Shown: positions 47,480 through 56,684, counted from the first letter of the stretch. The stretch: DNA of 64,000 nucleotides from Gammaproteobacteria bacterium (GCA_024640305.1 JAHEFG010000004.1:1-64000); one strand, 5' to 3'. A program made the numbers and translations. The notes: generated by a model not told the origin, from the sequence alone.

Positions 47480-49849
47480 ATGAAACGATGGGTCACTCGA
47501 CTGCTATCGGGCCTGCTATTCGCCGCCACCGTTCTTTTTATTCTCGCGTGGCTTGCGCTCAGGGCCAGCTTGCCAGAGCTTGACGGTGAGACGGATGTCG
47601 ACGGCTTATCAGCCGCTGCAACTATCGAGCGCGATGCATCCGGTATTCCTACAATTACGGCGACAAACAGAGCCGACCTGGCGTTCGCGACAGGGTTTGC
47701 CCACGGGCAGGACCGTTTTTTCCAGATTGACCTGATACGACGCAAGGCCGCCGGAGAATTGTCAGAGATCATCGGCGCAGCTGCGCTGGAAACTGATAAA
47801 CGGTTTCGGTTTCATCGCTTTCGCAGCCGTGCGCAAATCGCTTTATCCGGCTTGCCAGCCATCGAGTCGGCAATCCTCGAAAGTTACGCCGACGGTGTCA
47901 ATGCCGGTTTGGCGAGTCTTGACGCAAAACCGTTCGAGTATTTTGTACTACGCGCAGAGCCGAAACCCTGGCAGCCGGAGGACTCGATTCTGGTCGTGTA
48001 TGCGATGTTTGTGACGCTCAACGATTCGCGCGCGATCAGGGACGTACAGCGTGGACTGGCGCGTCGTGTGTTGCCCGCTGAAGCTTATACATGGTTGTAT
48101 CCCCAGGGTACGCCGTGGGACGCACCGTTGATGGGCGAACCTCGGGCACCCGTACCCACGCCGTCGTCTGACACCTACTCGGTACGTCATGTTAAAACCA
48201 AATCACAGCCAGCCAATGAAGTCGGAAAACCGAACCTCAATGGCAGCAACAATTGGGCTGTAAGTGGAGCATTGACGCGGACCGGCCGGGCGATCGTTGC
48301 CAACGACATGCACCTCGGATTATCTACACCGAATATTTATTATCAGGCGCGACTTGTTGTCGACTCGGGCGAGCAGCGTGATGTCACGGGTGTCACTTTG
48401 CCAGGCGCCCCATTTGTCGTTGCCGGAAGTAATGGCAAGGTTGCCTGGGGTTATACGAACAGCTATGGCGATTGGTCCGATGCGGTATTGCTGCAGGCCG
48501 GATCGTCTCCCGATACTTACCAAACTCCCGATGGTGAATTGCCATTTGAAGTACATCGCGAAAGTATCGAGGTAAAAAACAGCGACCCGATCCAATTGGT
48601 AGTTCGCGAAACAATATGGGGTCCCGTTCTCGAGGGCATTGACTATCCGGATGGCGAGATTGCAGTTAGCTGGATTGCGCATCACGCTGAGGCGGTAAAC
48701 CTGAAAGTTATCGATCTCGAGGTCGCTGGCACGGTGTACGAAGCGCTCGATATTGCGAACACGATGGGCATACCGCCGCAGAATTTCGTTACCGGCGACG
48801 CAGGCGGAAATATCGCCTGGACTATCGCTGGAAAAATTCCTCGGAAAACTTCGTTTGATGGCATGGTTCCTGCCGACTGGAGTGAGCAGCCGGGGTGGAT
48901 CGGCTGGTTGGATGCGAGTCGTTATCCTCGTGTTGTCAATCCGAAGGGCGGTCGTATCTGGACCGCCAATGCCCGTGTAACCGATGGCGAGGCTTTGGGT
49001 CTCGTTGGTGACGGTGGTTACGATCTTGGGGCGAGGGCGCGCCAGATACGCGACGGGTTGTTCGCCAGGGAGACGTTTGTGCCAGCCGACATGCTTGACA
49101 TCCAATACGACGATCGCGCGCTGTTTCTGGAGCCCTGGCGTACTTTGCTGCTCGATGTTCTTGACGAGGAAACTATCGCTGGCGATGCCCGGTTGACGGA
49201 GTACCGGAGACTGGTCGCCGAGTGGGTGCCGCGTGCGGCACCAGAGTCAGTTGGTTATCGACTGGTTCGCGCATTTCGCCTGGAAGTACAGGCACAGGCT
49301 TTCCACGCGTTGATGGCGCCAGTTCGCGATGGATATGCGGGCAAGCTCGGCTTACGTATCAGCAATCAATTCGAGGCATCGCTCTGGAAATTGGTCACCG
49401 AACAACCGCAACACCTTCTGCCAGCAGCCTATGACAGCTGGCAGGCGTTGATGGTCGAGTCGGTGCGCGCAAATATTCGCTACTTCGAGGAAAATTTCGA
49501 TGGTTCCCTAGCTGATCGCAGCTGGGGTGAACGCAATACTGCGCAGATCACTCATCCTTTGAGCCCGGCTATTCCAATGTTGTCGAGGTTCCTGGATATG
49601 CCGGCCGACCCGCTCAGCGGAGATGTGGATATGCCCAAGGCGCAGGGCCCGACATTCGGCGCATCGGAGCGTTTTTCCGTATCGCCAGGTGACGAAGCGA
49701 ATAGTGTCATGCACATGCCTACAGGACAAAGTGGCCACCCATTGTCGGACTTCTACCGTCAGGGCCATGAGGATTGGGTCAAGGGTCGCGCGAGCCCGTT
49801 CCTGCCAGGCGAGGCTGCGCACAAGCTGGTTCTGCAACCCAGCCAATAG
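47480..49849 (+). CDS. Penicillin acylase family N-terminal-nucleophile hydrolase
   Basis: 789 aa, with an N-terminal membrane/signal segment (LLSGLLFAATVLFILAWLAL). The Ntn acylase layout is visible: alpha chain with DASGIPTITATNRADLAFATGFAHGQDRFFQIDLIRR, a spacer, then the self-cleavage site with nucleophile Ser in LNGSNNWAVSGALTRTG, NDMHLGL, GVTLPGAPFVVAGSNGKVAWGYTN, and a long beta chain. Family members cleave amides such as penicillins, aculeacins or acyl-homoserine lactones. The substrate cannot be told. It is likely cotranscribed with pyk. Confidence 0.88.
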   Translation: MKRWVTRLLSGLLFAATVLFILAWLALRASLPELDGETDVDGLSAAATIERDASGIPTITATNRADLAFATGFAHGQDRFFQIDLIRRKAAGELSEIIGAAALETDKRFRFHRFRSRAQIALSGLPAIESAILESYADGVNAGLASLDAKPFEYFVLRAEPKPWQPEDSILVVYAMFVTLNDSRAIRDVQRGLARRVLPAEAYTWLYPQGTPWDAPLMGEPRAPVPTPSSDTYSVRHVKTKSQPANEVGKPNLNGSNNWAVSGALTRTGRAIVANDMHLGLSTPNIYYQARLVVDSGEQRDVTGVTLPGAPFVVAGSNGKVAWGYTNSYGDWSDAVLLQAGSSPDTYQTPDGELPFEVHRESIEVKNSDPIQLVVRETIWGPVLEGIDYPDGEIAVSWIAHHAEAVNLKVIDLEVAGTVYEALDIANTMGIPPQNFVTGDAGGNIAWTIAGKIPRKTSFDGMVPADWSEQPGWIGWLDASRYPRVVNPKGGRIWTANARVTDGEALGLVGDGGYDLGARARQIRDGLFARETFVPADMLDIQYDDRALFLEPWRTLLLDVLDEETIAGDARLTEYRRLVAEWVPRAAPESVGYRLVRAFRLEVQAQAFHALMAPVRDGYAGKLGLRISNQFEASLWKLVTEQPQHLLPAAYDSWQALMVESVRANIRYFEENFDGSLADRSWGERNTAQITHPLSPAIPMLSRFLDMPADPLSGDVDMPKAQGPTFGASERFSVSPGDEANSVMHMPTGQSGHPLSDFYRQGHEDWVKGRASPFLPGEAAHKLVLQPSQ

Positions 49850-49935
49850 ATGCGGCTCGGGTAATTCCAGTAGCCGGGGCTCAATTGTCGTTTTCCGGTA
49901 AACTGCCTCAGTGACCCAACTAATCAGGCAGCACA

Positions 49936-50799
49936 ATGGCAGACACTAAATTTACCGGAACCAGTACTTACGTTGCGACAGACGACCTGATGATGGCGGT
50001 TAATGCGGCGGTCACGCTGGAGCGTCCGATCCTGATCAAAGGCGAGCCCGGGACCGGGAAGACACAACTGGCGGTTGAGGTCGCCGAGTCGCTTGGCAAG
50101 CCACTGTTTGAGTGGCATATCAAGTCGACGACAAAAGCACAGCAGGGCTTGTACGAATACGATGCGGTCGCACGTTTGCGTGATTCACAACTCGGCGATG
50201 ATCGCGTGCATGACATTTCAAATTACATCGTGCGCGGCAAAGTATGGGAGGCTTTCCAGTCGAAGGAGCAGCCGGTATTGCTCATCGATGAAGTCGATAA
50301 AGCTGATATCGAATTTCCGAACGACTTGTTGCAGGAACTCGACCGGATGGAGTTCTACGTTTATGAAACCAAACAGTTAGTGAAAGCAGCTCATCGGCCG
50401 ATCATCGTCATTACGAGTAATAATGAGAAGGAACTGCCGGACGCGTTTTTGCGACGCTGTTTCTTCCATTACATCAAGTTTCCTGACAAAGAAACGATGT
50501 CCCGTATCGTTGATGTTCATTTTCCGGACCTCAAAAAAAACCTGCTGAGTGAAGCGCTCAACGCGTTCTACAAAGTGCGTGATGTGCCAGGCCTGAAGAA
50601 GAAGCCGTCAACATCAGAGCTTCTGGATTGGATCAGGTTATTGCTTGCCGAAGATGTTCCGCCGGAATTGCTGAACGCCAAGGATTCGCGAAAAGCGATC
50701 CCCCCACTTTATGGGGCGCTACTAAAAAACGAGCAGGATGTGCATCTGTTCGAGCAACTCGTATTCCTCGATAGAAGAGCGGATTCCAACCAGCCTTAG
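49936..50799 (+). CDS. MoxR-type AAA+ ATPase
   Basis: 287 aa. Walker A GEPGTGKTQ, Walker B PVLLIDEVDKADIEF, sensor 1 VITSNNEKELPDAFLRRC, with the RCFFHYIKFP arginine-finger region. It belongs to the MoxR/CoxD group that works with a von Willebrand A partner, encoded 6 nt downstream, to load metals or assemble complexes. Client unknown; no dehydrogenase or oxidase subunit gene is next to it. Confidence 0.92.
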   Translation: MADTKFTGTSTYVATDDLMMAVNAAVTLERPILIKGEPGTGKTQLAVEVAESLGKPLFEWHIKSTTKAQQGLYEYDAVARLRDSQLGDDRVHDISNYIVRGKVWEAFQSKEQPVLLIDEVDKADIEFPNDLLQELDRMEFYVYETKQLVKAAHRPIIVITSNNEKELPDAFLRRCFFHYIKFPDKETMSRIVDVHFPDLKKNLLSEALNAFYKVRDVPGLKKKPSTSELLDWIRLLLAEDVPPELLNAKDSRKAIPPLYGALLKNEQDVHLFEQLVFLDRRADSNQP

Positions 50800-50805
50800 C
50801 CCAAC

Positions 50806-51981
50806 ATGCTGATCCCTTTTTTTTTCGTATTGCGTGAGGGTGGTTTGAAACCATCGATCACCGAGTTGCTGACGCTACTTGAGGCAATGAAGAAAGGTGT
50901 GGCCGGGCAAAGTGTCGATGACTTCTATTTCCTGTCACGAGCCTGTCTCGTAAAAGACGAATCAAAACTCGATCGATTCGACCGCATTTTTGCAGCGTAC
51001 TTCAAAGGAGTGGAGGACTCACTTGTCGATCTGATGGACGGGCTTCCTGAAGACTGGTTAAAGAAGCAGGCTGAACTGCTGTTATCGGACGAAGAGCGGG
51101 CGAAGATTGAGGCGCTCGGCGGTTTTGAAGCGCTAATGAAGGCACTGCAGGAGCGCCTCGATGAACAGGAGGAGCGCCACGAGGGCGGCAACAAGTGGAT
51201 TGGCACGGCTGGCACATCTCCATTCGGAGCTTATGGCTACAACCCTGAGGGAGTACGCATCGGCCAGCAGGGATCGCGAAATCGCCGCGCGACGAAGGTG
51301 TGGGACAGGCGTGAGTACCGCAATCTTGACGATTCGATCGAACTCGGTACGCGCAACATCAAGGTGGCGCTGCGCCGTCTCCGCAAATTCGCACGCGAAG
51401 GTGCTACGGACGAACTTGACCTCGAGGACACCATTGATAAGACGGCTCGCAATGCCGGTCTGCTTGATATTCGCATGGTTCCGGAACGGCACAACGCCGT
51501 CAAAGTTCTGTTATGTCTCGACGTCGGTGGTTCAATGGACGATCACGTGCGGGTTTGCGAAGAGTTGTTTTCCGCGGCACGCACTGAGTTCAAGCATCTT
51601 CAGTACTTCTACTTTCATAACTTCATTTATGAGAGCTTGTGGAAGGACAATCGACGTCGGCACGGCGAAAGAACTCCCACACTTGATATCGCGCACAAAT
51701 ATGGCGCGGACTACAAACTGATTTTTGTCGGCGATGCAACAATGAGTCCATACGAAATCGTCTACGCGGGTGGTAGCGTTGAACACTGGAATGAGGAACC
51801 AGGTGCTGTCTGGATTAAACGCCTCTTGAACACTTATTCAAAAGCGATCTGGCTTAATCCGGAGCCGAAAGAACGCTGGGATTCCACGCCGTCTACCAAG
51901 CTGACGCGTGAAATAATGGAAGACCGGATGTTTCCGCTTACGATTGCCGGACTCGATGAGGGTATTAAGGCGTTGCGCTAG
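50806..51981 (+). CDS. VWA-domain protein, CoxE-like partner of the MoxR ATPase
   Basis: 391 aa. The N-terminal half is helical and charged (TELLTLLEAMKKGVAGQSVD, FYFLSRACLVKDESKLDRFD). A linker rich in Gly/Arg (GQQGSRNRRATKVWDRREYR) leads to the VWA domain. Its metal site reads LLCLDVGGSMDDH, so the usual DxSxS is DxGxS. The other site regions are FVGDATMSPYE and HWNEEPGAVWIKRLL. It ends with a 17-nt overlap with the opposing peroxiredoxin gene. Confidence 0.88.
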   Translation: MLIPFFFVLREGGLKPSITELLTLLEAMKKGVAGQSVDDFYFLSRACLVKDESKLDRFDRIFAAYFKGVEDSLVDLMDGLPEDWLKKQAELLLSDEERAKIEALGGFEALMKALQERLDEQEERHEGGNKWIGTAGTSPFGAYGYNPEGVRIGQQGSRNRRATKVWDRREYRNLDDSIELGTRNIKVALRRLRKFAREGATDELDLEDTIDKTARNAGLLDIRMVPERHNAVKVLLCLDVGGSMDDHVRVCEELFSAARTEFKHLQYFYFHNFIYESLWKDNRRRHGERTPTLDIAHKYGADYKLIFVGDATMSPYEIVYAGGSVEHWNEEPGAVWIKRLLNTYSKAIWLNPEPKERWDSTPSTKLTREIMEDRMFPLTIAGLDEGIKALR

Positions 51982-52504
51982 TACCTGCGCCTAGTTCTTT
52001 CAAATCGGCAAGTACTTGCTGCGAATGCTCAGAGGGATTGACGTCCTCATAGTGTTTCGCAAGATTCCCATCCGGATCGATCAGGAATGTTTGTCGTTTG
52101 GCGACCTTCATGCCAAGCATCCTGGTTTTGACATTGTAAGCTTCGGCAGCTTTGCCCTCGACGTCGGCCAACAGCGGGAAGGGCAGTTCGTACTTTTCAG
52201 CAAACTTCTGATGTGATTCGACGTCGTCCAGGCTGACGCCCAGAATTTGCGCTCCGATTTCCCTGAATGCGAAGATATTGTCGCGAAACTCGCATGCCTC
52301 TGTTGTACAGCCGGGCGTCTGGTCTTTCGGATAAAAATAAAGCACAACCCAGTGATCCCGGTAGTCTTCGAGCGAGTGCAACTGCCCGTTTTGGTCTGAG
52401 AGCTCAAAGTCAGGTGCCGGCTGGCCGACGGTCAGGTGCTCGGAGGCGAATGCCGCGAGGCAGAGCGAAAAAAGTGCGGCAATCGTATAAAGCGAGCGTT
52501 TCAT
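51965..52504 (-). CDS. Secreted peroxiredoxin, BCP/PrxQ type
   Basis: 179 aa from ATG 52504, with signal peptide (SLYTIAALFSLCLAAFASEH), so it acts in the periplasm. AhpC/TSA thioredoxin fold: VGQPAPDFELSDQNGQLHSL, YFYPKDQTPGCTTEACEFRD with peroxidatic and resolving Cys five residues apart, as in PrxQ, then GVSLDDVESHQKFAEKYELP and FLIDPDGNL. Export is unusual for BCP but known in some lineages. Confidence 0.9.
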   Translation of the reverse strand: MKRSLYTIAALFSLCLAAFASEHLTVGQPAPDFELSDQNGQLHSLEDYRDHWVVLYFYPKDQTPGCTTEACEFRDNIFAFREIGAQILGVSLDDVESHQKFAEKYELPFPLLADVEGKAAEAYNVKTRMLGMKVAKRQTFLIDPDGNLAKHYEDVNPSEHSQQVLADLKELGAGTSATP

Positions 52505-52625
52505 CTGACCAATTCCATTCAAAATGGTCACTATGACCATGTATTGTGTGGCGAAATACCACATCATCGTCGCACTATAATACGCTTTGAACCGGATACT
52601 TCACAATTCTGCAAGTCTTTAGACG

Positions 52626-53855
52626 ATGAGAGCCAGCGAAACACACGACAAGAAGACTGCACTGGTGTTGCCGGGTGGTGGGGCGCGAGGCGCATTTCAG
52701 GTAGGCGTTTTGAAAGCACTCGCGGAGCTCCTGCCCAAGGGTAGCCCGAATCCTTTTGCTGTGATCAGTGGCACATCGGCAGGGGCTATAAACTCCGTCG
52801 TTCTCGCCAGCAAAGCCCGCCGTTTCGCCGTGGCAGTCGCCGAACTTGAGCAGGTCTGGGGGAATTTTCACTGTGACCAGGTGTATCGAACGGACAATGT
52901 GACGATGCTCAAAAGCAGCCTGCATTGGCTGGCGTCCGTTGTGTTGGGCGGTTTTCTCGTCGGCATGCCAAAGTCATTGCTGGACAACACACCGTTGCGA
53001 GCCCTGCTCAGTCGAAACATTCGATTTCCGCGAATTCAGGATGCGATTGACGGTGGTTGCCTCGAAGCTGTCGCAATTACGGCGGCGAGCTACGCATCGG
53101 CTCGATCAACGTCATTCTTCCAGGCATCCAAAGGAACCAGGGGTTGGTCGCGGACTCGCCGAGAAGGCGTGCCGAGCGAACTTCACCTCGACCACCTGAT
53201 GGCAAGTATTGCGGTACCAATGATTTTCCCGCCAGTAAGCGTGCGGGGTGAATTTTTTGGCGACGGTGCCATGCGGCAGGCTACGCCTCTAAGTCCCGCT
53301 GTTCATCTTGGCGCGGATCGCATCCTGGTGGTCGGCGTGCGCGACGAAACTGCAGATAAGGCACCGAGTTCCGATGAGTCACAGGAGTCGCCGAGTTTCG
53401 GCCAGATTGCGGGCTACATGCTTGATGCTTTATTCATGGATGGTCTCTATTCAGACCTGGAACGGGTGACTCGTATCAATCAGATGATCGACTCCGTCAG
53501 TCCTGAGCATCGTACCGGCCCGGTAAAGCGAATGCGTGCCATTGACACAATGCTTATCGTGCCGAGCCAGGACTTGCGCGTCATTGCTCACAAACACCGA
53601 CAGCAACTGCCGCTAGCTATTCGCGCGCTGCTTCGCAGCGTCAGCGGTCGCGGCTCGGGCGAAAATCGCTTATTGAGTTTCCTGCTATTCGAGCAGTCGT
53701 TCACACGAGAGCTCATAGAATTGGGATATCGCGACGCGATGAACGTAAAAGACGAATTGCTGAAATTCGTAAACGGTGCTGAAGTGCCGAGACTGTTCGC
53801 GCCTAACTGGGTAAGAAAAGATCTGAGTTCGTTTCACGGCGAAACCGGTAGGTAG
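52626..53855 (+). CDS. Patatin-like phospholipase
   Basis: 409 aa. Oxyanion loop VLPGGGARGAFQVGVLKAL, nucleophile elbow ISGTSAGAINS (GxSxG), and the catalytic Asp in FFGDGAMRQATPLSPAVHLG. The C-terminal half is family-specific. No signal peptide is seen, so it is probably cytosolic or membrane-associated. It is divergent from the peroxiredoxin and ends 9 nt before the opposing mgtE. Confidence 0.9.
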   Translation: MRASETHDKKTALVLPGGGARGAFQVGVLKALAELLPKGSPNPFAVISGTSAGAINSVVLASKARRFAVAVAELEQVWGNFHCDQVYRTDNVTMLKSSLHWLASVVLGGFLVGMPKSLLDNTPLRALLSRNIRFPRIQDAIDGGCLEAVAITAASYASARSTSFFQASKGTRGWSRTRREGVPSELHLDHLMASIAVPMIFPPVSVRGEFFGDGAMRQATPLSPAVHLGADRILVVGVRDETADKAPSSDESQESPSFGQIAGYMLDALFMDGLYSDLERVTRINQMIDSVSPEHRTGPVKRMRAIDTMLIVPSQDLRVIAHKHRQQLPLAIRALLRSVSGRGSGENRLLSFLLFEQSFTRELIELGYRDAMNVKDELLKFVNGAEVPRLFAPNWVRKDLSSFHGETGR

Positions 53856-53864
53856 CACCGGAAT

Positions 53865-55214
53865 CTACAAGAGCAGCGCCGCGCCAAGGCCCAGGAAAGC
53901 CATGTAACCGATCACATCGGTGACTGTCGTCAAGACTACGCCGCCGGCGAGCGCAGGATCGATATTCAGACGTTTCAATGTGAGCGGGATGACGAAGCCC
54001 GCAAAGGCGGCCACGAATAAATTGATGATCATTGCGGCCCCGATAACGCCACCGATTCGCCAATTACCGAACCACAAATACGTAAACGCGGCGACGACGA
54101 TAGCCCAACCAACACCATTCAATAGCCCGACGAGCAGTTCCTTGCGCATAATTCGACGCGCATTGGTTCGGTCAATTTGGCCAAGTGCGATAGCACGTGT
54201 GATGATCGTCAGCGACTGGCTGCCGGCAACACCGCCCATGCTTGGAACCACTGGCATCAACACGGCTAACAGCACTATTTTGTCGATCGTAGTCTGAAAT
54301 ACGTCAACAACGGCCGCCGCGAGAAATGCAGTGCCAAGATTGATTCCGAGCCATAAGGCCCGCCTTCGGGCGCTCTTGAACACAGGCGCGAACATATCAT
54401 CTTCTTCGTCAAGGCCCGCGGCACTCATCAATGAGTGTTCAGCCTCTTCACGAATAACATCGACGACGTCATCAACTGTTATTCGACCCAATACTCGATA
54501 GTCGTCGTCGACAACAGGTGCCGACAACAGATCTCTGTTTTCGAACTCCCAAACGACCTGCGTTGATGGTGTGTGAGCCGGAATCGGCAGAATGTTGGTC
54601 GACATGATGTTGGCAACAATCGTGTCTTCGTCGTTCGTTAGCAGGCGCGACAAAAACAACGTGCCAACATAACCATTGTCGCGATCGACAACGAATATTG
54701 AATCCGTGCCATCCGGCATTTCACCGCGTGCCCGCAGGTATCGGGAAACGACTTCGAGTGTGACATCCGGTCGAACGGTCACGATGTCGACATTCATCAG
54801 GCCGCCGGCGCTGTCCTCATCGTAAGCAAGAACCTGGCGCAGGCGTTCCTCGTCCTGGTGATCAAGCGATTGCAGGACTTCGCGTGTCAAAGTCTCTGGC
54901 AGGTCAACCAGGAGGTCGGCGAGATCGTCGAGCTCCATGCCTTCTGTAGCGGCAAGGAGATCCTCGGTCTGCATCCCCTTGATCAGGCCATTACGCACTT
55001 CGTCAGCCACTTCGACCAGAACATCGCCCTCATCGTCCGGGCCGACCATTTCCCAGAGCACGGCACGCTCGCGCAGCGGCATCGATTCGAGCAGGCGGGC
55101 GACTTCGGCGGGGTGCAGGCTATGGATCATCAGGCGCGCCGACCGCATACCGCCGCTGTTGAGCTGCTCGCGCAGCAGCTGCAAATTGGCCTGGGTATGT
55201 TCTCTGGCTTCCAT
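53865..55214 (-). CDS. mgtE: Magnesium transporter MgtE
   Basis: 449 aa from ATG 55214. N-terminal helical superhelix (LHPAEVARLLESMPLRERAV, then LDDLADLLVDLP), a CBS pair (VRPDVTLEVVSRYLRAR...IFVVDRD; NILPIPAHTPSTQVV...VVDDDYRVLGRITVDDVVDVI), then five transmembrane helices. The pore loop is MPVVPSMGGVAGSQSLTII, with Val where the Thermus enzyme has Asn, a variant common in proteobacteria. It lies 88 nt after rapZ. Confidence 0.94.
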   Translation of the reverse strand: MEAREHTQANLQLLREQLNSGGMRSARLMIHSLHPAEVARLLESMPLRERAVLWEMVGPDDEGDVLVEVADEVRNGLIKGMQTEDLLAATEGMELDDLADLLVDLPETLTREVLQSLDHQDEERLRQVLAYDEDSAGGLMNVDIVTVRPDVTLEVVSRYLRARGEMPDGTDSIFVVDRDNGYVGTLFLSRLLTNDEDTIVANIMSTNILPIPAHTPSTQVVWEFENRDLLSAPVVDDDYRVLGRITVDDVVDVIREEAEHSLMSAAGLDEEDDMFAPVFKSARRRALWLGINLGTAFLAAAVVDVFQTTIDKIVLLAVLMPVVPSMGGVAGSQSLTIITRAIALGQIDRTNARRIMRKELLVGLLNGVGWAIVVAAFTYLWFGNWRIGGVIGAAMIINLFVAAFAGFVIPLTLKRLNIDPALAGGVVLTTVTDVIGYMAFLGLGAALLL

Positions 55215-55302
55215 AATGCGGGACAGTTTACTGAATTCAGTTGTGTCGCGCTCTACGTACCTGAAAAAGACGCTTTGGCAGCGGTCTTGGCCTCGGTCGG
55301 GA

Positions 55303-56181
55303 TTATTGACTATTGAGGCGGTGGCTGCCGAGCTCGTTGTGCCGGGTAAGAACAGGGTCGTGCAACGGGCGCAGGGCATTTGCGAGCTTGTCCGTCATGT
55401 ATACCGAACGGTGCTGGCCGCCCGTGCATCCAATTGCCACTGTAAGGTAGCTGCGATGGACGGTGTTGTACTCAGGGATCCAGCGTTTGAAAAAGGCCAG
55501 GATGTCATCGAACATGGCAACAAAAGCCGGTTGGGCATCGAGAAACTCAGTGACTTCACGATGTTCGCCAGTCAAACCACGTAGCTCGGGTATCCAGTAG
55601 GGGTTTGGCAGGCACCGCATGTCGAATACAAAATCAGCGTCTGCGGGAATACCGTTCTTAAAGCCGAACGACTCAATCAGCACCGAAAGTGTGCTTTCGC
55701 CGCGTCGATCAATGCGCTCGCGAATGGCGTCCGCGAGTTCGTAAACGCTCGTCCTGGATGTATCGATAATTAGGTCGGCCGCGTTGAGCACCGGGGAGAG
55801 CATCTGGCGCTCGCTCTCTATGGCAGCGCGCAGCGCCGTACCATGCTTCGCCAGCGGGTGCCTGCGGCGTGATTCACTGTATCGTTTGAGAAGGATGTCG
55901 TCATCCGACTGGAGAAACAGAAGCTCTGTCTGCAAGCCTTGCTGTCGCAGGTCGTCAATAAGTTGCGGCAGAGTGTCGAGGTCTTTTCCGCGGTTTCGCG
56001 CATCGACACCAACGGCAATCAGTTGTGACGGTGCTTCGTCAGCGGATGTAACTTCCTCAACCAAAGCCTGCAAAAGGGCCGCGGGCATATTGTCGATACA
56101 GTAATAGCCCAGGTCTTCGAGGACGTGTAAGGCGACTGACTTGCCGGAGCCAGAAAGTCCGCTGACGATAATCAGCCGCAT
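55303..56181 (-). CDS. rapZ: RNase adapter protein / nucleotide-binding protein RapZ
   Basis: 292 aa. Walker A IIVSGLSGSGKSVAL, VDARNRGKD, LQSDDDILLKRYSESRRRHPL, and the RNA-binding C-terminal domain with GCTGGQHRSVYMTDKLA. In E. coli it delivers the GlmY/GlmZ sRNAs to RNase E and so controls GlmS and amino-sugar supply. Its start overlaps ptsN by 10 nt. Confidence 0.96.
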   Translation of the reverse strand: MRLIIVSGLSGSGKSVALHVLEDLGYYCIDNMPAALLQALVEEVTSADEAPSQLIAVGVDARNRGKDLDTLPQLIDDLRQQGLQTELLFLQSDDDILLKRYSESRRRHPLAKHGTALRAAIESERQMLSPVLNAADLIIDTSRTSVYELADAIRERIDRRGESTLSVLIESFGFKNGIPADADFVFDMRCLPNPYWIPELRGLTGEHREVTEFLDAQPAFVAMFDDILAFFKRWIPEYNTVHRSYLTVAIGCTGGQHRSVYMTDKLANALRPLHDPVLTRHNELGSHRLNSQ

Positions 56182-56618
56182 AGCGCTTCGTACAACTCGC
56201 TGCTGGTATTAGCGTCGCGTAGCCTTGCCCGCAGCGCTTTGTCGCTGAGCAACTTGGCGATGCCGCTGATGTCGGCATGGTGACTGTCATCAACTTCGGT
56301 TGGTACTATCAATCCGAAAACCAAATCGACGTCTTCTCCATCCTGCGCATCGAAGTCCACGGGTTCGCTGAGTTTGATTAATGCTGCTGCGCTGATATTC
56401 AGGCCATCAACACGGCAATGGGGAAAAGCAACGCCCTGATCCAGGCTTGTGCAACCCAATCGCTCGCGTTCAATAAGCCGGGCAAAAATATCGTCGCTGG
56501 CTATGCCGAGTTCAGAGCGTGCCAATAATTCGCTAAGGATTTCCAGACAGTGCTTCTTGCTGCGCGCATGGGCGTTGCACAATACGCTGTCTGGCTTGAT
56601 GATTTCTTCGAGCAACAT
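56172..56618 (-). CDS. ptsN: Nitrogen PTS EIIA protein PtsN
   Basis: 148 aa from ATG 56618. Phospho-accepting His in LDQGVAFPHCRVDGLN, preceded by FARLIERERLGCTS. PTS-Ntr regulatory phosphorylation controls K+ transport and envelope functions rather than sugar uptake. The NPr partner, often after rapZ, is not present here; mgtE takes its place. Confidence 0.95.
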   Translation of the reverse strand: MLLEEIIKPDSVLCNAHARSKKHCLEILSELLARSELGIASDDIFARLIERERLGCTSLDQGVAFPHCRVDGLNISAAALIKLSEPVDFDAQDGEDVDLVFGLIVPTEVDDSHHADISGIAKLLSDKALRARLRDANTSSELYEALCG

Positions 56619-56646
56619 GATGATTGTTTTTGTTATCGGTCGAAAC

Positions 56647-56674
56647 ACCCTTGTGACCAGGTGGCCACAAGGGT
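56647..56674 (-). other. 9-bp hairpin between hpf and ptsN
   Basis: ACCCTTGTG / CACAAGGGT (56647-56655 and 56666-56674) with a 10-nt loop that can itself pair in part. On the minus strand it is followed by GTTTCG, a weak U-tract. It fills the 66-nt hpf-ptsN gap and may partly terminate or protect the mRNA end. Confidence 0.55.
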
Positions 56675-56684
56675 TGATTCAGAG

